Positions 1-13,400 of a stretch of 64,000 nucleotides of DNA are shown piece by piece. The DNA comes from Allolobophora icterica (Eukaryota > Annelida > Clitellata > Crassiclitellata > Lumbricidae). A program made the position numbers and the translations under genes. Each line of letters opens with the position of its first letter. Positions within the stretch are counted from its first letter, which is position 1. Below the pieces are notes generated by a model. That model made no database searches. It was not told the DNA's origin and saw only the letters and a program-made list of their open reading frames with translations. The stretch is taken from contig OY744606.1 of the NCBI GenBank assembly GCA_963556255.1, forward strand, positions 74,978,618 through 75,042,617, given 5' to 3'.

Positions 1-447
1 CATCCATATATTACGTACGCAAAAATCCGGGAAAATTGGACCCTCCCTCTTCGCATGCGTACTCCCCCCCCCCACCTGCGTACATACACTTGACGCACCC
101 CCCTAAGACCAGCTGCAGAATGTGTCAGTTACACAGGTCCAGGCAGCGACTGTCTGCACTTTAGGCCAGATTGAAGGATGAATAATCCATGGACTCACTG
201 TTGAGTTGTGTAATAGTTTAATAATAGCATTCAGAGGTAAGGTGGCATACAAGTGACACCTCTCTCACAGTCCTACTTCCTCTGGTAGTACCAGATAGCT
301 GGAAAGACTGAACTCTAGCTCACTTGAAGGCCAATCAATTTGCGTACGTACATTATCAGTAGACCCCCCCCCCGTTCGCAAGCGTACGCAAACACTTGCA
401 TTTCGGTTAGACCCCCTCCCCATCCATGCGTACGTAATATATGGATG
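1..447. mobile_element. PIF/Harbinger-like miniature element, copy 1 (cut by window edge)
   Basis: The window opens inside the left terminal repeat CATCCATATATTACGTACGC. Its inverted copy is at 428-447. Inside are C-runs and repeated GTTCGCAAGCGTACGC motifs shared with the copy at 1859. Confidence 0.6.
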
Positions 448-634
448 GAGGGGCGTCTATCCTACCTAAGTCATTGGAGCAACGTCTCTTTTCCCCTCTT
501 CTTCCCCCCCCTTGTTCCTTCCCCCTAAAATGGTGGGACACACACTGACAGATCTTCCCCCACTATTTCTTGGATGGAGCATTTGCTCCAAGGTTTCTAT
601 GGTGTAGACGCCTCTGTATGGATGGGCTTCTCGG

Positions 635-1018
635 TGTTTAATCTAGTCCCCCTCTTCTGAGGGGGGAAACAAGGTTTGTCGGGAGGGGGACCAACAACGG
701 CGACATTTTTAGGAGAAATTTCATCCATGTTCCAACGTCCAAAAAATTTGTGGAGTTTAGGAATTTCATCTTTAACAGTTGAAATTTCATCTTCAAAAAA
801 AGTTGATGACCTTTTTTTAAGAATTCGTCTCTGAAAAACTTTAATCTATCTTATGCTATGCTTCTATTACTCGTTTACTCGTCTCTGGGGGGGAACGCAA
901 CATGTATCCTGGGGGGAATTTCTCCCCCAAAACAGGTGTCTACATTATAATATTGCTGGCCTCTGGGGGAAACTTAAATCCTGGGGGTATTTCCCCCAAA
1001 TGACGTCTAGATTAAACA
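635..1018. mobile_element. Inverted-repeat element, unclassified
   Basis: TGTTTAATCTAG at 635-646 is inverted at 1007-1018. Between them are G- and C-runs and the text AAAAAAAGTTGATGACC, which also occurs with small changes near 8340. No target duplication is visible, so classification as a MITE is tentative. Confidence 0.35.
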
Positions 1019-1858
1019 CTGGATAACCACCCAACCATTCGGTATCGGACCTAACTGACACAATCGACTTTCAATGAATCCATAATTCAGTTGCAGACAA
1101 AAATATGTGCAAACCAATCATCAATCATTGCACTGATAACTGTAACAATTGAAATTGCTCTAAACAGCATCAAACACTTTAGAAGAATACGGTTTCACAA
1201 TGGTATGATCGCCCGAACATTTCAGTGGGCTGACACCATCAACTTTGAATGAATTCGTTATTCATTTGAAGACGAAAACATATATGAAAAATCAATCCCT
1301 TGTTTTTATAAACAAATGAAATACATACTAATGACAGTTTTACGAATTCGCAGAACAACTTAAATATCTGCGGAAAAGTGTGCAGCTTGTTTTGCGGACC
1401 ATTGTTGTCAGCTGCCGAAATGTTGGCTGTACGCATTATCCATCCCGTTAAAATTTCGATTTCTCAGCTCCAAAGACGTTAACATATCCTACAAAAATCA
1501 CAGTTTAATCAGGCCCTCATAGGATCAACTGGTGATCAAAATGAATTACTTATTGTATCTATGTATATATGTGTGTGCATATGTATGTGAAATATATACA
1601 TTATGCAAGCAGCAGAAGACTGTTCTGTTAGGAACTTCCAATACAAAGCCATTAAAGTGTTTTGGTTGTGGGGGTTGGTTGAGGGTTCAACCCTAGCTCG
1701 TCTTCTAACGCCCTCCGCTAAGTTCAACAGTTGGACGATAAGAACCTTCCCGAGTTTAGCGATGCGGCAAACAGTGTTTTTAGTTGTCAAACAAGAGCTG
1801 GGGTGTCGAAAATTTTACACATTACTAAGATAACAGAACAAAGGTCAAAATCTAATAA

Positions 1859-2316
1859 GGGGCCATCCATATATTACGTACGCAAAAATCCGGGCAAATT
1901 GGACCCCCTCCCCCCTGTTCGCAAGCGTACTTTCTTCCACACCCCCCCTGTGTACATACACTTGACGCATCCCCCCCCCCCCGAAGACCAGCTCGGCAGC
2001 GACTGTCTGCACTTTAGGCCAGATTGAAGGATGAGTGAGGGCCAATATAGACAAAATTAATTATAGGTGTCTCGTTCACAGCACAGAATAACTGCACATG
2101 GCTTTTATATAATGTAATAAAATGCCATCGGACGACTATAGGAAAATACAGAGTTATAAATAGGCTAATGTGGACGTCATAATTAGAAATTTATTTTGCG
2201 TACGTACACATTTTGTCCCCCCTCCCCCTCCCCCCCCCCCCCCCGTTCGCACCCGTACGCAAAATCGGCTAAATCCGACCCCCCCCCAATTGCGTACGTA
2301 ATATGTGGATGGCCCC
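1859..2316. mobile_element. PIF/Harbinger-like miniature element, copy 2
   Basis: Left end GGGGCCATCCATATATTACG and right end inverted, with about 25 bp of near-perfect terminal repeat. It is flanked by TAA on both sides, matching the three-base target of PIF/Harbinger elements. It carries no coding capacity. Confidence 0.6.
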
Positions 2317-4314
2317 TAATACATTGATGTGTTGCTAACGAAACAACTCGAAGAGGAGCTAGGGGCTGAACCCCTAACCAACTCCAACAATCAAAACACC
2401 AGTTTGCAAGATAGTTCCTGTAATTAACAGCTCTCTCAGTCTTGACCTGTTCAAAAAGGCAGACACCGATAGAAACAGAAAGCCTAAGGATTTAAACCCC
2501 CAGGGCCAAGAAAAAAGGTGCCATTTTAGGATGACAATGCATGTTCAAGGGGTGGACCCCCAAATAAAATTTAGAGAGATTAACCTTGATGCTACTTACA
2601 CTGCTCCCTTTTCTGTTCAGACTGCTCTTGATAAGTTTAGAAGGCACAGTACAATATCGCAATCCAGATATCCAGACATGTACTAATATTGATCAATATT
2701 ACAGAAACAAATATTACCAGTCCCTTCTCCCTTCACATATAGGATCACTGGACCTGGTTCGTTGAACCTTGCAAAAAAACGATGGTTGCCTATCTCGAGC
2801 AGGGAGCAGAGCAGATAGTGGTCAGCTCCAACCTGCACCCACAATGACTTGTTTTTGTCTTCATCTGCAAACAAATTACAAACACCTTCCACCAGTAGGC
2901 ATTACAGACAATACCGCAAATATGTACAAAATTATATGGAAAACTAATTGCAAATTTTGACAAAACAATTAGCAGATTGCTACTGCTCTTGCCTGCACTG
3001 TGAGTACTTCTGAGATCATAACAGCACATGGTTTTTTAAAAGGCTAATAACTGTATGTATTAGAACCACTAATGCACACAATGTACATGTATAGTAATAG
3101 CCAATTCTTTCTATAATACTCAAGATTAGGAGCGACAATAAAGTCCACCATCACCCAACACTTCAACAGTCACCCAAACTACATATAACTATTCCAAAAA
3201 TCTAGAACTCCTGCATTACAGAATTTCTTCCCAAACATTCAAGTATATTTCAGGACTGGAATTACAAAATTATTCGGTGAAAACCACATGTTTCTATAAA
3301 AAATATAATTTTTAAAGCTATAGGTCACTTTTCGACTACATTTCCAAGATTGCAATTGAAGTTTACCATAACCGTTACATAACCTGAGACTGTGCCGACA
3401 ATTTCTCTATGCCTAGAGGTCGTGACTATTCAGGAGTATAGCAAATTCATAAGCTTCTGATGGTGGTTAAGACGAATATCTACATGACTTGGTTACACAT
3501 GTATCTGATAATAATTAATTATGCACACAACTTCAAATAGACATGTCAAATTAAAGTTTGTTACTGGGCATCACAATGAAACTAAAAATAAACATTTTTT
3601 ATCAAAACTCTACATAAAGAGTCACAGTTGATAGCTATTACAACATATAAAAATGAATGAGCAAAGGGTTCATTTTGATTCATTTTATGCCTACTTGCCT
3701 TCTTACCACATTTTCTTGCAAACTAACACCCAAATTTGTCAGGGTTACCCCAGACACTGTCATATATATTAAACTAACTCTTAGCTAGAAACTATTGATA
3801 TTACCTTTGCTGCTCAACAATGCACTGTTAACATGGACATCCGAGTTTGGTGGGAAAATATGCTTCTTTCCAGGCTTAATTTTAATTACTGGAACATACA
3901 AAATAATTAACATGATAGAAAAATGGCTGAACAGTTCAATAGTCAAACTGAATAACGTGGCTAAATAAACAGATTCATACAGCACTCTGGGAGTTGGAAT
4001 CTGGAAGCACTCCCATTCATATTCTGGCAGAAAAGAGCAGTTGAGGCTAAAGGAAAGTGTGTTATGAAATTAAAGGTGAAGATCAATGGTTTCCAGGAGT
4101 GATGATGCCACAATAGCTGAGAAGGTACAATGGTGCACGGCAGAAACGCGAGCAAAATGGACTAAATAGTTAGTCACTATTAAACCAAGCAAGCACACTG
4201 TTTTGATATAACCAGTACAAACTAATATCACTATTCAGTGCTTAACAAACTTGAATTAGAAAGTCATATTCATTTAATTTTAACAATAAAGTAGTCCCCT
4301 CCACCCCCTAATTA
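2317..4314. other. AT-rich intergenic DNA, no feature recognised
   Basis: I see no splice-consistent exon, RNA gene or repeat with clear ends. Small open frames here have no family resemblance. Confidence 0.6.
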
Positions 4315-5170
4315 TTACGGGGCTATCGGCGTCGCTTCCCTGCGAGTCCTAGGCATTACCATCTGCTCCGACCTCGGGATGAAGCCCCATCTAGAGGAGG
4401 TCCTATCAACATCCAATCCTTCACTCCATGCACTCCGAGTCCTCCGGTCCCACGAATTTCCGCCTAACGTCTTACAGGAAATAGCTAGGGCCGTCACCAT
4501 AGCCTCCCTCATAGGCGTAATCTGCGGGGGGTACCCGTACCCAAAACTTTTTGAACTGGAGAGTACCGTACCCCCCACTTTTTGAACAATGTCAATCAAT
4601 ATTTTATTATTGTGCCTTTCCAGAGATCACAATCTCCGCCTTGCTTCGTGTATGTAAGAAATTGGTACCCCCACATTTTAGACCAAAGTTACACCCCTGG
4701 CCACATTCTAGACCAAAGTTACGCCCCTGGAGGCAGGCCTACGCATCCCCAGCCTGGTGGGACTACACCCGGGCGGGAGACAGGGAGAGGATCGAGCAGT
4801 TACTGAGGAAAATGCCCGAACTGGCCTTCTTTCCTCATCCATCCAAAACGCTTCAGAACTGGCCAGGCAGGCTGATGAACGCCTATTCCATGCAGCCGTT
4901 GCTGACTCTAGCCATGCTCTGCGACCCTACTTCCCTGCTGACCTTAACATCTCCCATGAACTCCGGTTGCGAACTCACAATTTCACATATTTCAATGATA
5001 AAAACTTTATATCCCACATGCTTTATAGAAACATTTTTTAAGCTTCAAAATTTATGTTTTCAAATCGAGGTCCGAGTTAATTACAACCGCTGACTCTGTT
5101 TTTAAAAACCGTGTTATCCTATCGTGTTTGCATCAACAGGAATTTCTGCAATAAACGAATAATTGATTTT
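4315..5170 (+). pseudogene. 5'-truncated LINE, reverse transcriptase C-terminal part
   Basis: The frame reads VLGITICSDLGMKPHLEEV then SNPSLHALRVLRSHEF and, after an interruption, YASPAWWDYTRAGDRERIEQ with later ADERLFHAAV. These are hallmarks of the post-RT segment of invertebrate non-LTR retrotransposons. Frames shift after residue EQLLRKM. The interruption at 4510-4729 has TIR-like ends. The 3' end is probably near 5170 (aataattgattttgattc). Confidence 0.7.
4510..4729. mobile_element. Probable hAT-like MITE inserted in the LINE
   Basis: It interrupts the LINE frame between SL and YASPAW. Ends are CATAGGCGTAA and, inverted, CAGGGGCGTAA. The right half repeats GACCAAAGTTAC(A/G)CCCCTGG twice. 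No clean 8-bp duplication is left. Confidence 0.4.
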
Positions 5171-5326
5171 GATTCAATATTAACTGGAGATTTGTAGAGG
5201 TTTAAACTAAACCCAGGCTAGAACTTTTCAACCGAGATCACTATGGTTTATGAGGTTTCACATATCCATAAGCATGCATCCCTGTCAGTTTGACTCCTCA
5301 ACAACTCCAATTTTCTAATCTTAATC

Positions 5327-5529
5327 CAGTGGCGTCACGAGGGGGTGACACCCATGTGTCACGACAAAATGATGAAATTTTTGTAAGATGGCGAACTCAT
5401 AAAAAAGGTCATCACATTTTTTGCGAGACGATTTTTGAAACTCTATGCTAATTTCCTTTTTTGAACCTTTAATGAGGGCGACACCATGACTTACCGCACT
5501 GGGTGACACCAGCCCTAGTGACGCCACTG
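5327..5529. mobile_element. hAT-like MITE
   Basis: Terminal repeat CAGTGGCGTCAC with inverted copy at the right end. The flanks tcttaatc (5319-5326) and tctttatc (5530-5537) agree at 7 of 8 bases. Confidence 0.7.
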
Positions 5530-5689
5530 TCTTTATCAATTAAAGTTTTTGAACAAAATCCATTTTAAAGTCAACAGAAACAACAGTTTAAACAGACATG
5601 CTTCGAAACTGTTGGCAGAACTCCAGTCAGAAAGCTGTAGGCACTGAGCAAAATTGAACCTCACATTCTAAATTTTGACCATCCCGGCC

Positions 5690-5870
5690 AAACTGACTGA
5701 CTGACTCCTTTGGATCTTGACCTGACTCCTTTGGATCTTTACCTGGAACCGATTTGACCCCCCCCCCCGCCTATCGATTTTGATTTGTCTAAACGCCTGT
5801 GAATAAGCTGGTTCCCGCGACTTCGCTTTTTTGGGCGCTGTAAAAATCCGGAGATTATGATTACGATTAC
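5690..5870 (+). repeat. LINE 3' end with (GATTAC) tail
   Basis: Short CTCCTTTGGATCTTGACCTG repeats, then TGTGAATAAGCTGGTTCCCG, then GATTATGATTACGATTACGA. The same tail structure recurs at 18940, 34575, 48545 and 54490. Confidence 0.55.
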
Positions 5871-6673
5871 GATACGAACTTTTACAAGTTTATCTAACAC
5901 TGATTTTTCTACAGACTAATAAAGATTCTAGTCTTTAGCATGTAAGTTATTAGCTGCACATGTGATTACTCATTCGAGAATCATGCATACAAAAGTTGCT
6001 CTTACTTTTGAAATAGAGTTGCCCACCTCTAAAGGTCATACATGTATAGGCTATATGACTGCTAAAATGACACCAGTGATTAACTAGGCCTATCTACAAT
6101 AGGCATGCTGGACTGGTGTACGATTATAAATTACAGATGCAACAAATATATGCAGTAAGATGATTCTGTAAGTTAACAAATCATTTTAAAAATTACTGGT
6201 AGCATCAATTGATAAATTTTAATTATTAGGTCTGAAACCTGGAAAAAGGCTGAACGAGTTAAAAAATTTAATGGTTGCATACATATACATGATTAATGTC
6301 GGTTGATACAAATTCTGAAAATGGGCCAAATTGGAGTAAATAAGTAACCAATAAGTCAACTGTGGTTCGCTTTGAAGTAGTAGGCCTATATTCAATTAAA
6401 CCCACCACAGCTGTTTTCAGGTGGTACAGTACTAGTTCGAACCCTGGATGAAGGAGCAGGGCAATGCTAATCAAATCGTTGACACAGCGTTGTTAAACAG
6501 TAGGTCCATACCAACCACTACACAGTGCATAGACCGACTTCTATACGCTATAATCAGTACATATTAAACGATTCAGGGACGCACTGCATGGGAAACATTA
6601 ACAGGACACTGGATGACACTCCAATTCTGGACGTTTGCATGGCAATCCCATTTTAAATTATTCAGGACGATTT

Positions 6674-6915
6674 GGGGGGCCCGTAGAGTAATGGATAACA
6701 CACTGGCGTGAACAGCAGTAGGTACCGAGATCGATTCCCGTAGACCCCGTTAGGTTTATTCAGCCTTCCACTCGCTAGGTGGCGGCGACGGTTAAATGAA
6801 TAGTAGGCCGTGAATGAACCCCTGTTGGCTGCCGTATAAAACAATTGTATTCGACTCCAGTGCGGTTAGCAGGCGCTTGAATAAAGAAAAAGATTATTAA
6901 GATTATTATTTTCGC
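6674..6915 (+). mobile_element. tRNA-derived SINE
   Basis: The head has an A-box-like TAGAGTAATGG and a B-box-like AGATCGATTCC about 50 bases apart. The 3' end is AATAAAGAAAAAGATTATTAAG. Confidence 0.5.
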
Positions 6916-7211
6916 GCCTGTAAATTATTAATTTTTATTCTCTTGAAATAGCGTTGTGGCATTTTAGTAGATCTACCGGGTAGCCTACTGCAGTGTGGCC
7001 TGCGCTTAAGAGCTGCTCAAATACAAGACTATAGGCCTACTGCATGAATGCTTACTCATGGACTCATAACGTTGTTCAAAAGACTCGTTTTCATCGTCCT
7101 CTGATGGAGTTTCAGACATTCTTGCTTAACACCAACAATTTCTTCGGGTAAATTAACCGATTTACAATTATTTGTAATAAATATAGCAATTCCCACTAAA
7201 GACGTTAATAA

Positions 7212-7468
7212 CATCGACCTATATTAGTGGACGGAGCGTAGACCAGTATATTGCCTTTTAGATTCTGTCGCCTGCCTATTATGCTAATGAGCTCTTTGCC
7301 TGACGTCATGGCTGGCGAAAGCTTAGTATTTGCCATCGACAGTTAAGTGACCCGACCCACTGCGCATGCGCACACGAGAGAACCATGACGTCACAGGCAT
7401 CTTTGCATGCAACAGGCCAGGCCTCAATTTGAATCTCTTACGCTATGTCCACCTAATATAGGTCGATG
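7212..7468. mobile_element. hAT-like MITE with CRE and NRF-1 motifs
   Basis: CATCGACCTATATTAG at the left end is inverted at the right end, with identical 8-bp duplications gttaataa (7204-7211, 7469-7476). Inside are TGACGTCA at 7301-7308 and 7386-7393 and TGCGCATGCGCA at 7361-7372. Confidence 0.8.
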
Positions 7469-7797
7469 GTTAATAACTTGTTCGCGCCAAGCAACGCAAA
7501 GACCTATTATCACCAAGATATATTTATTTCTTAACGGCGAGTTTTGAAGCGCTAGGATTACCCTCGGGCCGACAGAAAAGTATCGATCGCGTCTTTTTTA
7601 CATAAGAGATGCGTGACAGTTAATTATATTTATGAAAAATTCTCAACGAATAGGCCTGATTATGTATGCGCGGTCAAAAAACTGCCAGTGTGAAATAAAA
7701 CATCATATTTAATATCCTGCGAAAAACTAAGCGGGGCGACATCTGTGGGTAAGAAGGCAACTGGACATACAATTTTGCACAAGCTTCCAGTTTCCAT

Positions 7798-7922
<125 letters not shown>

Positions 7923-8185
7923 CTTTCCTTCAAACCATGAAGACGAGGCCTGACCCTCCAGACAATTTACCTGCTCATAAATAATTTTTTCCAAATCCTG
8001 AGGGATCACTGATACCTCGGGTAAAAAAAAAAAAATAATAATAATAATATCTTTTCTTTAATTAAGCGCCTGCTAACCGCACTGCGCTGTACAGTGAACA
8101 TACAAATTGTAGAAACGGCAGCCACACAGGGCACCTTACATAGCCTACATGTATACAGTAAAGCACATGATAGCAGTTTTACAGG

Positions 8186-8751
8186 CAGCGGCGGCGATCT
8201 TGTCTGAGAGATGGGGGGACAAAGTCGGCCATGGTCTGGTCGATGACCTTTTTCATGTCCCCTTCCCCCCCCCAAAAAATCTAAACTTATAGGAATTCAT
8301 CTCCACCAAAACTTGATAACTTTTCTACGAAATCATCTCCAAAAAAAGTTGCTGACCTTTTTTCTCTTTTTTTAGTCATTAACCTCTTTTTACAACTTCT
8401 TTCGGTTCTCCCACCTATAATGTATGATTACCTACTTTTTTAGGAATTCGTCTACAAAATTTATTACCTTTTTTTACAAATAATATTCATCCCAAACTAA
8501 TTTCATAACTTTTATACGAATTTCTTCTTCCTTTCTGAGAATTTTCCGGGGGTGTCTTCTGCTCGAAAATAGAGTTTTTACCTCATCTCGTCAAAAATGC
8601 AGTGTAAACCCTCACGCGCTATTACATTTCTTGGCCTTTTATCTTGTTTCTTCTAAATTTTGGGGGGAGCAAATGTATGGCGTGTCCCCCCACTCTTAAA
8701 GGTGGGGGACTTGTCCCCCTTTACCGCCCCCCCCCATGATCGCCGCCCATG
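8186..8751. mobile_element. hAT-like G/C-run MITE, copy A
   Basis: Ends CAGCGGCGGCGATC and inverted CATGGGCGGCGATC, with perfect 8-bp duplication tttacagg (8178-8185, 8752-8759). Long C- and G-runs and T-rich blocks fill it. It is related, in opposite orientation, to the element at 14917. Confidence 0.8.
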
Positions 8752-9216
8752 TTTACAGGAGTCGAATACAAATATAAACTCCTTGAAAACAACGTCACAA
8801 TTGTCACGGTCACCTGGTCGCGATCAACGACCTCTAATATGACATATAGGCTACGTCTTTAAGGGGAACTCTGCCACAGCACGTCATTACCTGAGTTCCA
8901 AGCTTGATGGAGGAGGAGGAGGGCGACGCCAATGATCTTTGTTATCACATAGTGTCATTAAACGGAAACTAATACTGTCTTTACGGCGGTAAAGTTTGGC
9001 ACAACTTGATATTAGCATAGCCAGCTATATTTTTATTTCAGAGTTGCATCGTCAGGAAGTATTTCAAAATAGCTGCAAAATGTTCATGAAGTGGGTTAGA
9101 CGCAAAATTAATATAAATAAAAATGTTGATCCTGCTCAGTTTTCAATGAATAGATTGTGTGAGAACTGAATTCATCGCTGCCTGTTTGATTGGTACCACG
9201 CCATACGAGATCCCCG

Positions 9217-9402
9217 CATGGGCGTCCGCAGAAATTTTTCCAGGGGGGGTTGTGGCAAAATGTTTCTAGGAGGGAAAATTTTTCGAGGGGGAGCAAATGA
9301 CGTTTTTGCATGGAATAGGCCTAGCTATTCACGAACACTGAAAACGTGACAACTTTCAAAATCCAGCACCCTTGCCTAATTGCCCCCCTCCGGACGCCCA
9401 TG
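9217..9402. mobile_element. hAT-like MITE
   Basis: CATGGGCGTCCG terminal repeat on both ends. Flanks gatccccg and ggtccccg agree at 7 of 8 positions. Confidence 0.7.
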
Positions 9403-10899
9403 GGTCCCCGTGTACGTACCGTGCTACACGGTGCTAGCCCGAGATTTCAATCTCTGAAATTATGGCTCTGGTGAAGCCTACAAGAACTATTATTTTCAAT
9501 TTCTAGAGTTATTTCGGAAAATACACATATCTTTAGTGTCGTAGTTTGAATTTTGAAACTGCTGGTGCATTCAGAATCTCAAGTCCTCGACAGAGTTGCA
9601 TCGTCGACCAGGACTCAGGAATTATATATAGCCTAACACAACCGTTAGTGAGCTCATCCAATCTGAAAACTTTATTCAATTGGCTAGTTTTCTGTGATGC
9701 ATATTATTGATGCCTTCAGTGCGTTGGGGGCTTTGATATGTAAAGAAATTTTAACTTGATTGTGTTCAATGCACTAGCCTAGTGCTTCTGACATTCGCAA
9801 GATGACGCTGTGTTGTAGTTAGGTTAAGTCTATGGCAACTTGTAAGTGGTAGATCAGGTAGGCCCCCTAGCCTAATTTCTATTTAGCTACGGTTGATGGT
9901 TTTTATTTATTTCGTGCAGAAGTGAGTTGTTTTAATTTTTAATTGTAGTTGGCTGTAGAAATTTGAGTTCATGTAAGAAAAGGACATTAAATTATTTCCG
10001 TAGGCCTAATCGTCGTAACTTCGAGATTTCAGTCAGTTTTGAAAGCGTAGCCTATCTAGGCCTAAGTCGCGGGACCTCAGCATTAATTTATTTACGTAGA
10101 CCTACATGCAGCGGTGATGAATGATCTCACCCGTTCAATTTATTGGAAATGAGCAGGGTTGAGACCATAAAATGGTCGGTATATAAAAACGTGTGCATTT
10201 ACATTTACATAATTATGGCGATCTAGGAATCTGGTTTGGATTCGATTCAAAATTAGGCTATGGCCAGTGGCGTAACAACCATATAACGAGGGTGGACAAA
10301 GTCCAGGGGCCCCCGAGGTCTCAGGGGCCCCAAGCTTTTTTACTGCGCACCCTGTGTCGTAGTCTGCTTTAGGGCCATATTCTTTCATTTTCCCCAAGCA
10401 AATTTTTTTTAATATGGTTAATTCTTCCTTCCGATGACATATTTAGCCTACGGTCTTCAAAAGTGCCGCAACCAAGCCCATGTAGGTCTGAGCATCTCTG
10501 CAGCCTGAAGTAGGCTAGCCTGTATATATATGACGAATGCTTCATGATATAATTGTATACACCACAGCTTTATGTACGTGTGGTGTCTATATCTAGGCTA
10601 TAGGTCACCGGGTCGCCGGGGTCGGGCTATATGACCCTAATCGTTGTAGAATCCAGTTGCCTATGAGTCAGATTCTCCCTTTCAGGCGTAACCACTGCAT
10701 ACACTTAAGTTTACGGTATACGCATATCTCTCAACTCCAGTCCTAAGAAATGCCTGAAATAATATATGCCTGATTGCAAGTCTGTTTATGGCTCTCTCAC
10801 TCATATGGATCTGCGATGGCCCTATAGCCAGTGGCAGAGCGCTCCTTCTCCAAATTGAAACTTATGCAGATGTAGGCCTATCTTAGATCCACTATCTAA

Positions 10900-11104
10900 C
10901 AGAACATGCTTGATGGTCTTGCTCTTCTTGCGGTCGAAAACGAATGCGCAAAACAATTGAATATATATTAATGATTTGATAGACACATTTGCTAATAGTA
11001 AAGCTAGAATAGCCAAATTTATGAAGCAATTCTCTGAAGAAGCGCTTCGCACTGACGACGGTGACTGGGAGAGTGACAAACAGCACACAAGCAGTAGCCA
11101 GTTC
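10900..11104 (-). pseudogene. hAT transposase C-terminal dimerisation region, frameshifted
   Basis: LFVTLPVTVVSAKRFFREL (11083-11027) matches the hATC block usually written LPVTVASAERSFSKL. The following LAILALLLANVSIKSL and DRKKSKT continue the family pattern in a different frame, so at least one frameshift separates them. Confidence 0.75.
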
Positions 11105-11311
11105 TGGGATAGATGACGTGATGTGAGAGCTCAATATGAGAACTACAACAGACATTACATTACTGTGTACGTAGGCAATACATTTTTGGTGTATTCTTGT
11201 TTTGTCTTGAACCATTAATGTGACTTGAACTATGGACCATTAATCAGAACGTTTAATACTCTTTTTTTAAACTTAACTGCAGTTTAAAATAGCTATCTCA
11301 TCATTTTCACT

Positions 11312-11551
11312 TTTTATTTATTTATTTATTTATTCCGGATATTTCTATAGCGCCTCTCGAAGTCAACTACTACTCAGAGGCGCTCCCGACTACAGCATTT
11401 GATACTGTGCCGGAATTTTCACGCCGAAGCGCCACGAGCAATTGCGAGTGAAGGACTTGCCCAAGGTCCGTACGCAGCGGCTAGAGTGGGATTCGAACCT
11501 GCAACCCTCCGGTCACAAGGCGCCGAACTTACCACTGAACCACCACGCCCC
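11312..11551 (-). mobile_element. tRNA-derived SINE nested in the hAT element
   Basis: On the minus strand the head reads GGGGCGTGGTGGTTCAGTGG with A-box TGGTTCAGTGG, then B-box GGTTCGAATCC. The body has the hairpin AGCGCCTC...GAGGCGC and the 3' end is (TAAA)n. Confidence 0.75.
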
Positions 11552-12134
11552 ACATGGGTAAGGGCCCCCGAGCTTAGAATGTCCAAGGGCCCCCGGCTAG
11601 GTTGTTACGCCACTGGCTATGGCGCAGACCTATTCTTGCATGTTTTCATTTTTATGACACGTTTTGAACCCGGATAATGTTAACCAGTTCCGACATTTAA
11701 AACCACAGCTGTCAACGGTTGCACGTGTCAGACCCCAATCAATAAACACTTGACTGTTGACTTAATTATCGTTTCTTTGAGGCCTATTTATTCCTTGCAT
11801 AGTTAACGACGTAATCTGTTGACAACGCGAGTAACCTGGATTTAGCGTCTGACCTTCGTATATTTAGGTCACATCCGGTTTACCAATTTACAATTTTAAT
11901 TATTGATCCAATTACCTTACATTCCAAATAACGCATACAGGGCATATAGGCCTATACTCGTCCTGCACGTGAGGTCAACAAACTAAGACATTTTTTATGT
12001 CCATTGGCACCTAATGTTATACACGGAAAAGTTGTCCTAATCGTGACCCCAACCAAGATTTTATATTTGATTTCCATTTTTTTTAAAATTTATACTACTA
12101 TTATTTTATTATTGTAACGAACTGGCTTTGAATC

Positions 12135-12285
12135 TGGATCTTTCGCTGACGTCGGATCCAATTACGCTGACGTTAGCTCTTACACTGACGTTGGATCTTA
12201 CGCTGACGTTGGATCTTACGCTGGCGTTGGATCTTACGCTGGCGTTGGATCTTACGCTGGCGTTGGATCTTACGCTGGCGGCAGT
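12135..12285. repeat. 18-bp tandem array
   Basis: About eight copies of GGATCTTACGCTG(A/G)CGTT. The first copies are degenerate and the last four nearly identical. Because 18 is a multiple of 3 it stays open and mimics an LTL-rich peptide. Confidence 0.9.
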
Positions 12286-13205
12286 TTACGCCCGTTGCTT
12301 TGAAACCAATGCCTCATTCTCAACATAGCAGTTGTCACAGCAGCTTTGGCAAAGCATGTCTTTCAGTTCTTTCAGATGGAAATATTTAATAAATAATAAT
12401 CAAAATAGTTTCCGTTCACCACTGTGTACAATTAGACCTATAGGCCTAGCATAAAATCTTTAAATGTTCACTGTATATCACTATATATAATTTAAGTCGA
12501 TCTAGTCTTACCTACCCCTGCAGCATCTTATTATTTGAATAATTTTATATTAGGCCTATAACCTATGCTGACCTCCCCTCTTCGGGAGTCTGGTCTGTGG
12601 ACTGTGGTTTCTATAGGCGTACTCGGTGCTTGGCACGCCCGTCACGAAGATTCTCTCCGGTTCACCTCCGTCTTGTTCACTTCATATCTATACGGTATTT
12701 TTCTACATGAACTTTCCAAGATATTTTCACAGTTCACTAAGACTGACTAGGCGTATACGTGTTATTGAACTGCGAAAATATTAACCTACATTGTAGACAA
12801 CCACGGAGCTGCAAGGCACGTTTTCGGGCTTAGGGCCTACTAATTCTTCAGGGAGTTAAATCCATGAAGCTGAATAAGCCCTTGCTTACTTGATCCCCAA
12901 CCCAAGTTGGAAACTTCTGAATACCCGTTTACAAGAGGAGTAACAAGTGAAGTTACCCTCAGACCAATAAATGAGACAAGCTAAAAGTGATGGATCCCCA
13001 AAGACCTTATTTATACTTTAAAGTTAAGACCCTATAATTAGTATTAAGTAGATCATCAGCCGTCTTAGCTAGGCATGATAATGAGCTATTGCGTAGATAA
13101 CGAATTGGGTAACACGACGCAACAGTGACCTTCAATGTAGGCTACACAGATGTTTGCCTAACTTAAGTTGATAAATATTAGCGAAAGCTTAACCAGGCAC
13201 GCACC

Positions 13206-13245
13206 AGAGTATGTATGTGTGTGTGTGTGCGTGTGTGTGCGTGTT

Positions 13246-13298
<53 letters not shown>

Positions 13299-13368
13299 GT
13301 GTGTGTGTGTGTGTGCGTACGTGCGTGCGTGTGTGTGTGTGTGTGTGTAGAAACAAATATTATTATAC

Positions 13369-13400
<32 letters not shown>
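13206..13400. repeat. (GT)n and (AT)n microsatellites
   Basis: GT-rich with GC interruptions at 13206-13348, then (TA)n at about 13369-13398. Confidence 0.95.

Larger units (their letters stand above)
10265..11615. mobile_element. Decayed hAT transposon
   Basis: The terminal repeat CAGTGGCGTAACAACC is perfect at both ends, with identical 8-bp duplication gctatggc (10257-10264, 11616-11623). It is 1351 bp, far shorter than an autonomous hAT. It holds a transposase C-terminus remnant on the minus strand and a nested SINE. Confidence 0.88.
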
